A DNA stretch of 64,000 bases from Streptomyces alboflavus (GTDB taxonomy: Bacteria; Actinomycetota; Actinomycetes; Streptomycetales; Streptomycetaceae). The translations under genes and the position numbers were made by a program. A model generated the notes under the pieces. That model saw only the letters and a list, made by a program, of their open reading frames with translations, had not been told where the DNA came from and ran no database searches. Each line of letters begins with the position of its first letter. The stretch's first letter is position 1. Location of the stretch: positions 124,001 through 188,000 of the forward strand of contig NZ_JNXT01000006.1 of NCBI RefSeq assembly GCF_000716675.1. Reading direction: 5' to 3'. Below are positions 55,021-63,804 of the stretch, in pieces.

Positions 55021-55776
55021 TCAGTCGCGCAGTCCCGGCGCGGGCCGCGAGACCGCGGGCGGCAGCGAGTACGTGGGATTCGGCGCCGCCGGTGCCGCCG
55101 GGGGCGGGGAGTCCTGGGGGCCGGGGGGCGCGGGGGAGCGGGCCGGGGGCGGGGTGGTGGCCGTGGCGGCGTCGCGGGCCAGGCCGTCGAAGTCGACCAG
55201 GCCCGTCCCCTCCAGGACCTTGATGTGGTCGAGGACCGTGGTGTTCGCGTCGTCGGCGAGCGCCCGCACCTGGGAGTTGCGGGTGGTGGCGCGGACCTCC
55301 GCGACGAGGCTGAAGACCTTGCCGTGCGCGCGCCGCAGGATGTTCGCGAACTTCACGTCGTACGCCGTGCCGCGCTCCGCGCTCAGCTCCGCGAGCCAGC
55401 GGCGCTGCTGGGCGCTGGGCTGGCTCGGCAGTTCGAGCCGCAGCGCCGCCGCCACCTCGCGCACCCGGGCGTCCAGGAACGTGTGCCCCTCGACCAGGTG
55501 CTTGCCCGCGACGTGCACGGCCCGGGTGGTGCCGCGCTCCCCGGCCTGCTGGCCCGCGGGCAGCTCCCACAGGCCGGCGAGCCGCACCTTGGTGACGAAG
55601 TCCCGGTCGAGCGCGGACAGCGGTCCGTAGTCCGTCGACACGGTTTGCGAGGTGAGCGCGTCGAGGCCGGTGCCCGAGCGGTCCTCGTACGACCACACGG
55701 GATAGACCAGCGCGGCCAGCGTGACCACGAGCCCGGTGAGAACGAGACCGCTGCCGCTGATGATTCGGGAACGCAT
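55021..55776 (-). CDS. DUF4142 exported protein (copy 1)
   Basis: A 251-residue protein with a signal/anchor helix (GSGLVLTGLVVTLAALVYPVWSY) and a four-helix, ferritin-like DUF4142 domain (about 50-205: LDRDFVTKVRLAGLWELPAG, VAGKHLVEGHTFLDARV, FANILRRAHGKVFSLVAEVR). The last 50 residues are Pro/Ala-rich, suggesting a wall-spanning tail. AGGAGG precedes the ATG at 55774-55776. It is paralogous to the gene at 57457-58242: both share DRSGTG, GPLSA, DRDF, VRLAGLWELPAGQQA and HGKVFSL. The two flank the DUF692 gene. The function is unknown. Confidence 0.85.
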   Translation of the reverse strand: MRSRIISGSGLVLTGLVVTLAALVYPVWSYEDRSGTGLDALTSQTVSTDYGPLSALDRDFVTKVRLAGLWELPAGQQAGERGTTRAVHVAGKHLVEGHTFLDARVREVAAALRLELPSQPSAQQRRWLAELSAERGTAYDVKFANILRRAHGKVFSLVAEVRATTRNSQVRALADDANTTVLDHIKVLEGTGLVDFDGLARDAATATTPPPARSPAPPGPQDSPPPAAPAAPNPTYSLPPAVSRPAPGLRD

Positions 55777-55878
55777 GACGCCTCCTGTCGCGCCACCGCA
55801 CGCTAGTGCGCGGCGTGGGGGAGGCGTCCCGCATACCGGACGGAGTACGCCAACGGCTGTACGGAAAGCGGTAGGTGG

Positions 55879-57354
55879 TTACGTCGCCGGGGCGGGGTCG
55901 GCGTCCACGCCCGCGTGGCCGGGGGCGCGCCGCCGCGCCCTGCGCAGTGCGAGCCGGGCCGTCCGCGTCCGCAGCCAGCGGGTGAGGGGGTGTCCATCGA
56001 GCGGCTTCGGGCCCGAGCGCTCCAGCCACCAGGCCGTCAGCTCGCCGCGCGCCACCGCGTCCTCGGGCCGCCCGGCGAGCAGCAGGTGCTCGGCGAAGTC
56101 AAGGGCGTCCTGGCGGTAGCCGCCCGTCATGGGGCGGGTGCGGGCGTAGCCGAGGAAGTCCGCGCGGTACGACTCGCCGATGATCCACGGCAGTTCGGGG
56201 GCGACCTTCGCCACCACGTCCGCCCGCTTGGCGCCCAGCGCGCGGCTCTGCACCCGGAGCCGGGCCCCGTCGAAGCCCTCCGGCGCGGGGGTGCCCGCGA
56301 CGAGGGCGGAGAGGAGGGCGGCCTGGGTGAGGGCGACGCGCTGGCGGGCCTCGGGGGTGGCGGCGGGGCCGGGCGCGGGGCCGTCGGCTGGGTCCGGCGC
56401 GGGGGCGGGGTCGGGCGCGGGGGCCGCCGCTGCGGACCCTGCCGTAGCCGTAGCCGTAGCCGTAGCCGTTGCCGTCGCCACCGTCTCCCGGATCGCCGTC
56501 AACTCCCGTTCCAGCTCGCCCTCCTCGGGGAAGTTCTCGTCCCGCTCCAGGAGCACGCCGGGCGGCCGGGTGCGCGAGGCGAGGTCGGCGAGGATGTCGA
56601 GGACGGGCTGCGGCACGGCGTGCGCGTGGCTGTCGTGCCACACGCCGTCCCGCTCGAAGCCGCCCGCCACATGGACGTACGCGATGGCCTCCACCGGCAG
56701 CTCGTCCAGGGCGCGGGACGGGTCCTCGCCCCGGTTGACGTGGTTGGTGTGCAGGTTGGCGACGTCGATGAGCAGCCGGACACCGGTCCGCTCCACCAGC
56801 TCGTACAGGAACTGGCCCTCCGTCATCTCCTCGCCGGGCCAGGAGATGAGGGCGGCGATGTTCTCGACGGCGAGCGGCACGGGCAGCGCGTCCTGGGCGA
56901 TGCGGACGTTCTCGCACAGCACGGCGAGCGCGTCCCGGGTGCGCGGGACGGGCAGCAGGTGGCCCGCTTCGAGGTGCGGTGAGGCGGTGAGGGCGCCACC
57001 CGCCCGTACGAACGCGATGTGCTCGGTGACGAGCGGCGAGCCGAGTGCCTCCGCGCGCTCCGCGAGGGCGGTGAGCCGGGCCTCGTCCGGGCGCTCCGCG
57101 CCGCCGAGGCCGAGCGAGACGCCGTGCGGCACGACTGTCACGCCGCGCTCGCGCAGCCGCAGCAGCGAGTCGGGCAGGTGGCCCGGGCACACGTTCTCGG
57201 CGACGGCCTCGACCCAGTCGATGCCGGGCATGCGCTCGACGGCGTCGGCGATCTCCGGACGCCATCCGATGCCGGTCCCCAGCTGAGCCATGGTTCCTCG
57301 TGCGGTGCTTCCCCCTGCGATGGTTCCTTGTGCTGTCGTCCCCCGTGCGGTCAT
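55879..57354 (-). CDS. DUF692 (MNIO-type) iron protein fused to a second domain
   Basis: A 491-residue protein. DUF692 spans about 24-300, with candidate iron ligands in [51 protein letters not shown] and [10 protein letters not shown]. Multinuclear non-heme iron oxidases of this family (MbnB, TglH) modify Cys in peptides. A low-complexity Ala/Thr and Pro/Asp linker (about 300-345) leads to a C-terminal domain (about 350-440) resembling the MNIO partner (DUF2063-like). The ATG at 57352-57354 has an excellent AAGGAGG; an alternative ATG at 57289-57291 would drop a Thr/Gly-rich lead. No short Cys-rich precursor is seen beside it. It lies between the two DUF4142 paralogues. Confidence 0.82.
   Translation of the reverse strand: MTARGTTAQGTIAGGSTARGTMAQLGTGIGWRPEIADAVERMPGIDWVEAVAENVCPGHLPDSLLRLRERGVTVVPHGVSLGLGGAERPDEARLTALAERAEALGSPLVTEHIAFVRAGGALTASPHLEAGHLLPVPRTRDALAVLCENVRIAQDALPVPLAVENIAALISWPGEEMTEGQFLYELVERTGVRLLIDVANLHTNHVNRGEDPSRALDELPVEAIAYVHVAGGFERDGVWHDSHAHAVPQPVLDILADLASRTRPPGVLLERDENFPEEGELERELTAIRETVATATATATATATAGSAAAAPAPDPAPAPDPADGPAPGPAATPEARQRVALTQAALLSALVAGTPAPEGFDGARLRVQSRALGAKRADVVAKVAPELPWIIGESYRADFLGYARTRPMTGGYRQDALDFAEHLLLAGRPEDAVARGELTAWWLERSGPKPLDGHPLTRWLRTRTARLALRRARRRAPGHAGVDADPAPAT
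56444..56467. repeat. in-frame 6-bp repeat GTAGCC x4
   Basis: Four perfect copies, with degenerate neighbours, encode the Ala-Thr run in the linker of the DUF692 protein. Unit changes would keep frame, so linker length may vary between strains. Confidence 0.8.
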
Positions 57355-57456
57355 CGTCGTTCCCCCTCCTTGCCGCTGGTCCTCCCCGGTCGTTCACGTA
57401 GCCGTAGTCATGACCGCGCCAGACCGGGGCGAACCTTCTGATCAGGGGTTTCAGAG

Positions 57457-58242
57457 CTACATTTGAGGTTCGGGCCGGTCGGTGTTCACCGTGCCCGGAG
57501 CGCCGGGAGAGGGCCGTGAGGTGCCGGAGACGTCGCCGGTGGGACCGGCGGGTTCGGGCTGCGGGGGAGTGTTGCCGTCGGGCGGCGGGGGCCCCGTCGG
57601 GCTCGCCGTGGACTTGCCCGCGGTGTCGTTCGCGATGGCGTCGAAGTCGACGTAGCCGGTGCCTTCGAGCACGGTGATGTGGTCCAGGACGGTCTGGTTG
57701 GCGTCGGACGCGAGTTGGCGCACGAGGGAGTTGCGGGTGGTGTCCCGCACCTGGGCGATGAGGCTGAAGACCTTGCCGTGCGCGACGCGCAGCAGGTTGG
57801 CGAACTTGCGTTGGTAGTCCTCGCCGGTCGCGTCGGTCAACTCCCGCAGCCAGCCCTGCTGCTGGGCGGTGGGCCGGTTGGGCAGCTCGACGCCGAGCTG
57901 GGCGGCGATGCCGCGCACCCGCTCGTCGAGGTCGGTGTGGCCGACGATCAGATGGTCGCCCGCCTCCTTGATGGCCTTGCTGGGCGCGCGCTCCACGGCC
58001 TGCTGGCCCGCGGGCAGTTCCCAGAGTCCGGCGAGGCGCACCTTCACGATGAAGTCCCGGTCGGTCGCGGACAGCGGGCCCCAACGGGTCGACACGCTCC
58101 CGGCGTTGAGGTTCGCCTCGCCCGTGCCCGAGCGGTCGGCGTAGGACCACACCGGGAAGGCGAGGGCGCCCACGGTGACGACGAGCGCCGCGATGATCAG
58201 GGCCGTGCCGTTGATACGCCCCATGTGCCTGATGCGCTGCAA
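57457..58242 (-). CDS. DUF4142 exported protein (copy 2)
   Basis: A 261-residue paralogue of the protein at 55021-55776, with the same plan: signal/anchor helix (GTALIIAALVVTVGALAFPVWSY), DUF4142 helices (VKVRLAGLWELPAGQQAVERA, DHLIVGHTDLDERVRG, FANLLRVAHGKVFSLIAQVR) and a Pro/Gly/Thr-rich tail. The TTG at 58240-58242 has GGGAGG five nt upstream; an ATG 18 bases later is possible but has a poor site. It is first of the four same-strand genes running to the TIGR04222-like gene. Gaps are about 100 bp, so separate transcripts are possible. Confidence 0.84.
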   Translation of the reverse strand: MQRIRHMGRINGTALIIAALVVTVGALAFPVWSYADRSGTGEANLNAGSVSTRWGPLSATDRDFIVKVRLAGLWELPAGQQAVERAPSKAIKEAGDHLIVGHTDLDERVRGIAAQLGVELPNRPTAQQQGWLRELTDATGEDYQRKFANLLRVAHGKVFSLIAQVRDTTRNSLVRQLASDANQTVLDHITVLEGTGYVDFDAIANDTAGKSTASPTGPPPPDGNTPPQPEPAGPTGDVSGTSRPSPGAPGTVNTDRPEPQM

Positions 58243-58458
58243 AGTGCCTCCCGAGCCGCATCCCGGCCGGGGGCCGGGCCACTTGGTGGTACGGGAAGGT
58301 ACGGGAGGGGCGGGGCCGGTGTTCAGCGACGTGAAGGTTCTGTGACGGGGGTCACGTTCCGGGGGTGCGTGGGCGGGTGGTGCGCGGCCTCGGTGTTGTC
58401 GGTGCCGTCCACTAGGGTCCGGAAGGACAGAGGCCACACGGGGAATTGGGGAGGGGCC

Positions 58459-58902
58459 ATGGCGCCTGCGGAGCCGATCGACTTGATCCGCCTGGAGGGC
58501 GAGGACAACAGCGTCGTCGTCAGGATCACCGGAAAGCGTCCCGCGCCGGGGCGTCCCGGAATCGACGAACTCGTCGGCGAGATCCTCGTCGACACCGCCT
58601 TCGTCCGGGGGACGCTCGCCACGTCGGTGTCCCCGGAGGACCTCACCGAGTGGCGCGAGACCCTCGACGCCCTCGACGGCGGCGACGACAGCACCTGGCG
58701 CGAGGGCGGCCGCGCCCCCGAACTCCTCGTCGAACTGGACCCCGACGGCGAGCGCGCCCACGTCACGATCGCCGACCACGCGATGTCCCTGACCACGGTC
58801 ACGGCGACCGTCACGCTCACGGACGAGTGGTTCGACGAGGCGTACGACCGGTTGGACGCGACGTTGCGGGCTTGGCCGGTGGAGGGGGCGTTGCAGGGGT
58901 GA
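58459..58902 (+). CDS. DUF5959-type protein
   Basis: A 147-residue soluble acidic protein. It begins PIDLIRLEGEDNSVVVRI and ends with DEWFDEAYDRLDATLRAWP, which I associate with the Streptomyces family DUF5959. An all-beta fold is suggested by alternating hydrophobics (VTIADHAMSLTTVTATVTL). GGGGAGGGG precedes the ATG at 58459. It is followed by the SMI1/KNR4 gene 73 bp downstream on the same strand. Small proteins of this kind are often stand-alone immunity or partner proteins, but no evidence for that is present here. Confidence 0.78.
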   Translation: MAPAEPIDLIRLEGEDNSVVVRITGKRPAPGRPGIDELVGEILVDTAFVRGTLATSVSPEDLTEWRETLDALDGGDDSTWREGGRAPELLVELDPDGERAHVTIADHAMSLTTVTATVTLTDEWFDEAYDRLDATLRAWPVEGALQG

Positions 58903-58975
58903 GGGAGCGGCACGCGTGCCGCGGCTCGGCCCGTGGCGCGCGCCGAGAGGGGAACTGCGGACGTGAGGTGGTCGC

Positions 58976-59554
58976 ATGGCGCACGTGGCAGGTAGGGAAC
59001 ACCCGCGGTGGGACAGTGTCGCGTACTGGCGGGGCTACCTCGCCTCCTACAGCGCCGACCTCCTGCGGGCGAACGAGATCGACGCGTCGCGGGAGATCAG
59101 CGACGAGCAGCGGGCTGCCGGGTGGCTCGGGCAGGCAGGCGCGACCGAGGAACAGCTGGTGGCCGCGGAGGAGCGGCTCGGTGCTCGGCTGCCGCCCAGC
59201 TACCGCGCGTTTCTGGCCGCGTCCAACGGCTTCAGCCATCTGGGCCCGTTCATGTACGAGATGAGAACCACGGGGACGGTGGGCTGGCTGCGCGAAGCGG
59301 ATCCCTCGACCTGGGCGATCATCCGCCAAGGCGGGCCCGAGGAAGCCGCCTACATGGACCGGGTGTTGCTGATATCGGGCTTCGGCGATGCCCAGTTCTG
59401 GCTGCTCGACCCCGGGGACGTCTCGCCCGCCGGGGAATGGGCCGCCAACATCTGGGCCAGTTGGTACCCGGGACTGCGCGAGCGCCGCCATTCGTTCGCC
59501 GACCTCGTCGCCGACGAACGGCGGTCCTTCGAGCGGTTGCGGGACGCAGACTGA
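58976..59554 (+). CDS. SMI1/KNR4-family (immunity-type) protein
   Basis: A 192-residue protein with the SMI1/KNR4 core: ATEEQLVAAEERLGARLPPSYRAFLAASNGF (about 56-86), later VLLISGFGDAQFWLLDPG and the C-terminal SFADLVADERRSFERL. This superfamily contains many immunity proteins that neutralise polymorphic toxins. No toxin gene adjoins it, so it is an orphan immunity gene or has another role. GAGGTGG precedes the ATG. Confidence 0.85.
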   Translation: MAHVAGREHPRWDSVAYWRGYLASYSADLLRANEIDASREISDEQRAAGWLGQAGATEEQLVAAEERLGARLPPSYRAFLAASNGFSHLGPFMYEMRTTGTVGWLREADPSTWAIIRQGGPEEAAYMDRVLLISGFGDAQFWLLDPGDVSPAGEWAANIWASWYPGLRERRHSFADLVADERRSFERLRDAD

Positions 59555-59592
59555 CCTGGCCGCACCAGGTCGTCGCACGCGGAGCCGAGGGT

Positions 59593-60399
59593 TCAGGCGC
59601 GTCGCAGGGCCGGGTGGTCCGCCACCACCGTGCAGGAGCCGGGGGCGATCTCCGTGAAGCCCGCGTCGCGGACCACGGGGAGGCCGCTCGCGGTCAGTTC
59701 GGGCCAGCGGGACGCGGGGGCCGTGCGGACGGACAGGGGGAAGCCCGCGTCGCGCCAGGCCGTGCGGGCCGGGGCGGAGAGGTCCCACCAGGCCAGCTGG
59801 GCGCCGTGGCCCGCCTGGGCCATCGCCTTGCCCGCCGACATGCCGACGTCGGGGTTCATCCAGAGGACGGGGGTGGACGGGTCGGGGTCCCGCGGCGGCT
59901 CCGGGTCGTCCAGGTCCGTGCCGGAGACCTGGAGGCGGGCCAGGTCCTTGGGCCAGCCGTCGAGCGGCACCGGCGGATACACCCGCACCTCGGCCGACTT
60001 GCCCGTCACCGTGATCCCGGGCAGCGCCTCCGCCCGCCGCCACTCCGCGCCGCGCGCCCTGCGCACCACCTTGCGGATGCGGGCGTCCTGCCAGTCCCGC
60101 ATCACCTGCGCCCACTGCCCCTCGCCCAGCGCCCGCTCGTCGCTCAGGATCGTCAGGACCGCGCGGGCCGCCGTCTCCAGCGCGTCCGTACGGGCCGGGG
60201 GCGCGGCCCGCTCGATCCGGGCCACCAGGGGCAGCACGAACTGCGGGGCCTCGTCGCGCGGCGTGCGCTCGACGCGGAAGGGGCTGCTCGGAGCGGAGCC
60301 CTCGGCGGCCGGGGTGCCCTGGGCGTACCGGGAGGACGGTGCCGCCTCGGGAGCCCGCGTGGTCGGGGAGTGGTCCGGGCGGGGCGCGTTGCTGGTCAC
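59593..60399 (-). CDS. peptidyl-tRNA hydrolase 2 (PTH2) family protein
   Basis: A 268-residue protein. The C-terminal domain (about 170-268) carries the PTH2 hallmark VLWMNPDVGMSAGKAMAQAGHGAQLAWW, with the conserved GK-x-AQ-x-xH pattern, and ends GSCTVVADHP. The PTH2 domain is normally about 115 residues. The first 165 residues are an actinobacterial extension with Pro-rich start and a helical segment. PTH2 enzymes release peptides stuck on tRNA; bacterial copies are usually accessory to Pth1. The start is a GTG at 60397-60399 with a weak ribosome site. Confidence 0.83.
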   Translation of the reverse strand: MTSNAPRPDHSPTTRAPEAAPSSRYAQGTPAAEGSAPSSPFRVERTPRDEAPQFVLPLVARIERAAPPARTDALETAARAVLTILSDERALGEGQWAQVMRDWQDARIRKVVRRARGAEWRRAEALPGITVTGKSAEVRVYPPVPLDGWPKDLARLQVSGTDLDDPEPPRDPDPSTPVLWMNPDVGMSAGKAMAQAGHGAQLAWWDLSAPARTAWRDAGFPLSVRTAPASRWPELTASGLPVVRDAGFTEIAPGSCTVVADHPALRRA

Positions 60400-60435
60400 C
60401 CGTCCAGTCTGCCAGGGCCTTGATCGCCGCCCCGC

Positions 60436-60621
60436 TCAGCCCGAGCAAGCCGTCCGCTGGGCCTCCTGCCACTCGCAGACCGGGCACAGGGTGGCGCCCC
60501 GGTGGGACTCCGGGTACTCCGTGGGCTTCCTGCACAGCACGCACTCCGCGAACGGCGGGCCCTCCGCCGGGTGGGGGCCGGTCGCAGGGGCCGGGGCGCA
60601 GTACTCGTCGTCGTCCGCCAT
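60436..60621 (-). CDS. small CxxC zinc-binding protein
   Basis: A 61-residue protein with two CxxC pairs (ECVLCRKPTEYPESHRG and TLCPVCEW), a minimal zinc knuckle, after an acidic MADDDEY start. The ATG is at 60619-60621. It sits 36 bp upstream of the PTH2 gene on the same strand, so it may be co-transcribed. The function is unknown; it resembles small zinc proteins common in Streptomyces. Confidence 0.75.
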   Translation of the reverse strand: MADDDEYCAPAPATGPHPAEGPPFAECVLCRKPTEYPESHRGATLCPVCEWQEAQRTACSG

Positions 60622-60786
60622 GGTGACGAGCCTAGGTGCTGGCCGGCTGTCCGGGCGGCCGGGGTGACAGGGGCTGCCGGGCAGCCGCAGCGCCGCCGGA
60701 CGGCAGCCGGGCCCACCGGGGCTCGGCCGCGCACGCCGTGTCGGACGGCGCTGCACGCCGGCGCCGGTGGTCCGGGAAGAGCGGGA

Positions 60787-61671
60787 TCAGGCCGCCCTGC
60801 CCTCCTTCGGTGCGCGCGCGGCCCCGATCTGCTCCGAGACCCGGACGAAGCGGAACCCGCGCTCGCGCAGCTTCGGCACGATCGTGCGCAGGGCGCGCTC
60901 CGTCGCGGGCGCGGCGCTGCGGGTGCAGTGCAGGACGACGACCGAGCCGGGCCGCACCCCGTCGAGCACCTGCCGCGCCACCGCGCCGGGGTCCGTGGCG
61001 AACGCGTCGCCGCCCACCACGTCCCACTGCACCGCGGTCACCCCGGCCGGGGCGAGCGCGCGCAGCGCCCGCTGGTCGTAACAGCCGCCCGGGAAGCGGA
61101 AGTACGGCACCGGGCGCTCGACGCCCGCCCTGCGGAACGCGGCGAAGGCGCGCTCCACGTCGGCGCGCATGCGGTGCGGGGCGACGGTGGGCAGGCCGTA
61201 GCAGTCGCGGGTGAAGGAGTAGTGGCTGTACGAGTGGTTGGCGACCTCGAAGAGGGGGTCCCGGCCGATGGCCCTGGCCTGCGCCGGGTACTCCTCCGCC
61301 CACCGGCCCGTCATGAAGAACGTCGCCGGGACGTCAAGGCGGCGCAGCGTGTCGACGAGCGCCGGGTTGTCGAAGCGTTCGCCCGCCCGGGCGCGGGGGC
61401 CCTGACCGGCCGTCATGTCGGCGTCGAAGGTGAGGGCGACCGTGGGCGCGCCCTGCTTGGCACGGGGAGCGTTCTTGAAGACCGGGGTGAGGCCCTGGGG
61501 GCCCGGGGCGAGGGTGGGCGGGGCGGCCTTCTGGGGGCTGTGGTGGGGAGCGGGGCTGTGGGGGCGCGTGGGGGTGGAGGGCGAGGCGCAGGCGCTGAGG
61601 GCGGTCAGGGCCGCCGCGGCGAGTGCGGCCAGGGAGGCGCGGGCGGCCCGCTGCCGTGCACGAGTGATCAT
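60787..61671 (-). CDS. polysaccharide deacetylase (NodB/CE4) lipoprotein
   Basis: A 294-residue exported protein. The signal sequence (SLAALAAAALTALSAC) ends in lipobox LSAC. A Pro/Ser linker leads to a NodB domain. Motif 1 is ALTFDADMT (Asp pair for base and metal), motif 2 HSYSHYSF (metal His), motif 3 YFRFPGGCYD, motif 4 WDVVGGD and motif 5 VVLHC. Metal-dependent removal of N-acetyl groups from peptidoglycan or chitin-like sugars is expected. The ATG at 61669-61671 has no Shine-Dalgarno sequence, but TATCTT lies 7-12 bases upstream, consistent with a leaderless message. Confidence 0.88.
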   Translation of the reverse strand: MITRARQRAARASLAALAAAALTALSACASPSTPTRPHSPAPHHSPQKAAPPTLAPGPQGLTPVFKNAPRAKQGAPTVALTFDADMTAGQGPRARAGERFDNPALVDTLRRLDVPATFFMTGRWAEEYPAQARAIGRDPLFEVANHSYSHYSFTRDCYGLPTVAPHRMRADVERAFAAFRRAGVERPVPYFRFPGGCYDQRALRALAPAGVTAVQWDVVGGDAFATDPGAVARQVLDGVRPGSVVVLHCTRSAAPATERALRTIVPKLRERGFRFVRVSEQIGAARAPKEGRAA

Positions 61672-61948
61672 GCGGTGAAGATAACTGTGCAAATAGGATT
61701 AATCGGGTAGGCGAGGCTCGCCCGAGGGGGTGCCGGGCCGGAGCGCGGGGAGCCGCCGAAGCCCGCGGGGTGTTGAAGTCCGCGGGGCGCCGAAGCTCGC
61801 GGGAGCCGTCGAAGCAAGCGCGACGCCGAAGCGCGCGGACCCCGAAGCCCACGGAGAAGCCGAAGCCCACGGAAAAGCCGAAGCCCGCCGTGGACCGCGC
61901 GGGAGACAATGCGCGCCCGGCCCATGATCGTACGAAAGGACGTGCCCC
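61672..61948. other. 277-bp divergent region with AT-rich promoter DNA and 18-bp repeats
   Basis: 61672-61710 is AT-rich (GTGCAAATAGGATTAATC) and probably holds the deacetylase promoter. From about 61755 to 61900 follow degenerate CCGAAGCCC repeats. The clearest unit, CGAAGCCCACGGAGAAGC, occurs at 61843-61860 and again with one change at 61861-61878. Confidence 0.6.
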
Positions 61949-62359
61949 ATGCCCGCCTCCCTCTACAACGTCGCCTTCGGCTGCGCGGACGCGTACGGAC
62001 TCGCGCGGTTCTGGAGCGAGGTGGTGGGGCATCCGCTGGACGAGGAGGACCGGCCGGGCGACCCCGTCGCCGTGATCGCGCTGCCCACGGGCCTGCACCT
62101 GTACTTCGAGAACGTCCCCGAGCCCAAGAACGGCAAGAACCGTGTGCACGTGTGCCTCCGGCCGGACGGCCCGCGCGACGAGGAGGTCGAGCGGCTGCGG
62201 GGCGTCGGCGCGACCGTGGTCGCCGACCGGCGCGAGGCCGACGGCACGGGGTGGGTCGTCTTCGCGGACCCGGAGGGCAATGAGTTCTGTGTGCTGCGCA
62301 GCGCGGCGGAACGGGACCGGGGCGAGGCCGTGACCTGCGGCGGGGCGAACTCGGAGTGA
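61949..62359 (+). CDS. VOC-superfamily protein (glyoxalase-like)
   Basis: A 136-residue protein beginning LYNVAFGCADAYGLARFWSEVVGHP and ending VVFADPEGNEFCVLRS, the usual VOC half-domains. Unlike the protein at 748-1140 it resembles the glyoxalase-like group in which the first metal His is replaced (NVAFGCAD). KNRVHVCLRP and GNEFCVL carry the remaining candidate ligands. AAAGGA precedes the ATG. The substrate is unknown. Confidence 0.84.
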   Translation: MPASLYNVAFGCADAYGLARFWSEVVGHPLDEEDRPGDPVAVIALPTGLHLYFENVPEPKNGKNRVHVCLRPDGPRDEEVERLRGVGATVVADRREADGTGWVVFADPEGNEFCVLRSAAERDRGEAVTCGGANSE

Positions 62360-62526
62360 GGCGTGCGGGTGGGGCGGCGGACGGCGTTCGCCGGGGAAGT
62401 CCGGGTTTGCCAGGGGGCGGCCGCTGTGGAATCGTCCTGAGGTCCTGACTTCCCCGGACGTTTCCCGGTCGCGCCGCGGCCCCGGGCCCCGCGCACCCGC
62501 GACCACGAGGAGTTGACGAGCCGTCG

Positions 62527-63738
62527 ATGTCCGACCACACCGACATCACCTGGACCGAGGACGTCCGGCCGACCAAGCCCCGGCGGGGACGTGAAGCGGA
62601 CCACGGCGACGGCACCCCCGCACTCCCCGCCCCGCTCACCCACACCACCCCCTGGCACTCCGAGAGCGGACTCCCCGCCCCCCGGCGCGTGCTCGTCGCC
62701 GACGACCGGATGAAGGCCGACGCCGCCTACCGCCTGGTGTGCGAGGGCACCGCGCTGCTCTGGCGCGGCGACTACCAGGGCGCCCGGCAGCTCCTGCGCG
62801 CCCTCGGGCGGCGCCTCGACCGGCTGACGCCGAAGCCGGGGGCCACCCCGGCCGAGACGTTCCACCGGCACCGGCAGGCCCGTGGCCACCGCGCCAGGGT
62901 CCTCGGCATGCTGCTCGTCGTGCTTGAGGACGACCACGGGCTCGCCCTGCGGCGCGCCCCCGACGTCCGGGCCGCCTGCACCGAGGCCTACGGCCCGCCC
63001 CGGCACCGCACCGTCGTGTCGCTGCGCGAACTGCTCGGCGTGATCGGCGCCCACGAGTGGCGCCGCAAGGGCGTGCCGATCCCGGCGCTCGACGCCCGCA
63101 TCCACCCGCACTACGGCGTGTTCTCCCCGGTCAGGGGCGAGTACGTCGACCTCGTCGGCGAGGCTCCGCTGCCCGCCGCCGCCGAGGGCGCCCCCGCGAC
63201 CGCCTTCGACCTCGGCACCGGCACCGGCGTGCTCGCCGCCGTCCTCGCGCACCGCGGCCTCGACCGGATCGTCGCCACCGACAGCAGCCCCCGCGCGCTC
63301 GCCTGCGCGCGCGACAACGTCGAACGGCTCGGCATCGGCGACCGCGTGCACGTCACCGACAGCGGCGACCTCTACCCGACGGGCCGCGCCGCCCTCGTCG
63401 TCTGCAACCCGCCGTGGCTCCCCGCCCGCCCCACCTCCAGCGTGGAACAGGGCGTGTACGACCCGGGCAGCGCCATGCTCCTCGCCTTCCTCGACGGCCT
63501 CGCCGAGCACCTGGAGCCCGGCGGCGAGGGCTGGCTGATCCTCTCCGACCTCGCCGAACACCTGGGCCTGCGCACCCGCGACGAACTCGTCGCCGCCTTC
63601 GACGCGGCAGGCCTGCGCGTCGTCGACCGCCTCGACGCCAAGCCCCGCCACCCCCGCGCGAGCGACACCACCGACCCCTTGCACGCGGCCCGCGCCGCCG
63701 AGGTCACGTCCCTGTGGCGGCTCGCCCCGGCGAGCTGA
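62527..63738 (+). CDS. class I SAM-dependent methyltransferase (PrmC/RlmG-like)
   Basis: A 403-residue protein. An N-terminal helical region of about 170 residues precedes a methyltransferase domain. Motif I is AFDLGTGTGVLAAVL (about 229-243) and the acidic SAM-ribose residue is in IVATDSSPRAL. Motif IV is VVCNPPWLP; NPP(W/Y) marks enzymes that methylate amide or exocyclic amino nitrogen, such as PrmC and rRNA methyltransferases. The length exceeds PrmC (about 280). The target could be rRNA, a release factor or a small molecule. AGGAG lies about 14 bases before the ATG. Confidence 0.82.
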   Translation: MSDHTDITWTEDVRPTKPRRGREADHGDGTPALPAPLTHTTPWHSESGLPAPRRVLVADDRMKADAAYRLVCEGTALLWRGDYQGARQLLRALGRRLDRLTPKPGATPAETFHRHRQARGHRARVLGMLLVVLEDDHGLALRRAPDVRAACTEAYGPPRHRTVVSLRELLGVIGAHEWRRKGVPIPALDARIHPHYGVFSPVRGEYVDLVGEAPLPAAAEGAPATAFDLGTGTGVLAAVLAHRGLDRIVATDSSPRALACARDNVERLGIGDRVHVTDSGDLYPTGRAALVVCNPPWLPARPTSSVEQGVYDPGSAMLLAFLDGLAEHLEPGGEGWLILSDLAEHLGLRTRDELVAAFDAAGLRVVDRLDAKPRHPRASDTTDPLHAARAAEVTSLWRLAPAS

Positions 63739-63804
63739 ACCGCAGGCGGAGTTCGCGCTGGTGGCAGGGGAGTCCGTGGTCCGGCCGCACGGCCGGGGTG
63801 CTTC

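Noticed and set aside
54941..55630. plus-strand gene starting GTG 54950 behind AAGGAGG
   Set aside because: The ribosome-like sequence is good but the frame soon runs antisense through the clearly coding DUF4142 gene and becomes Arg-rich.
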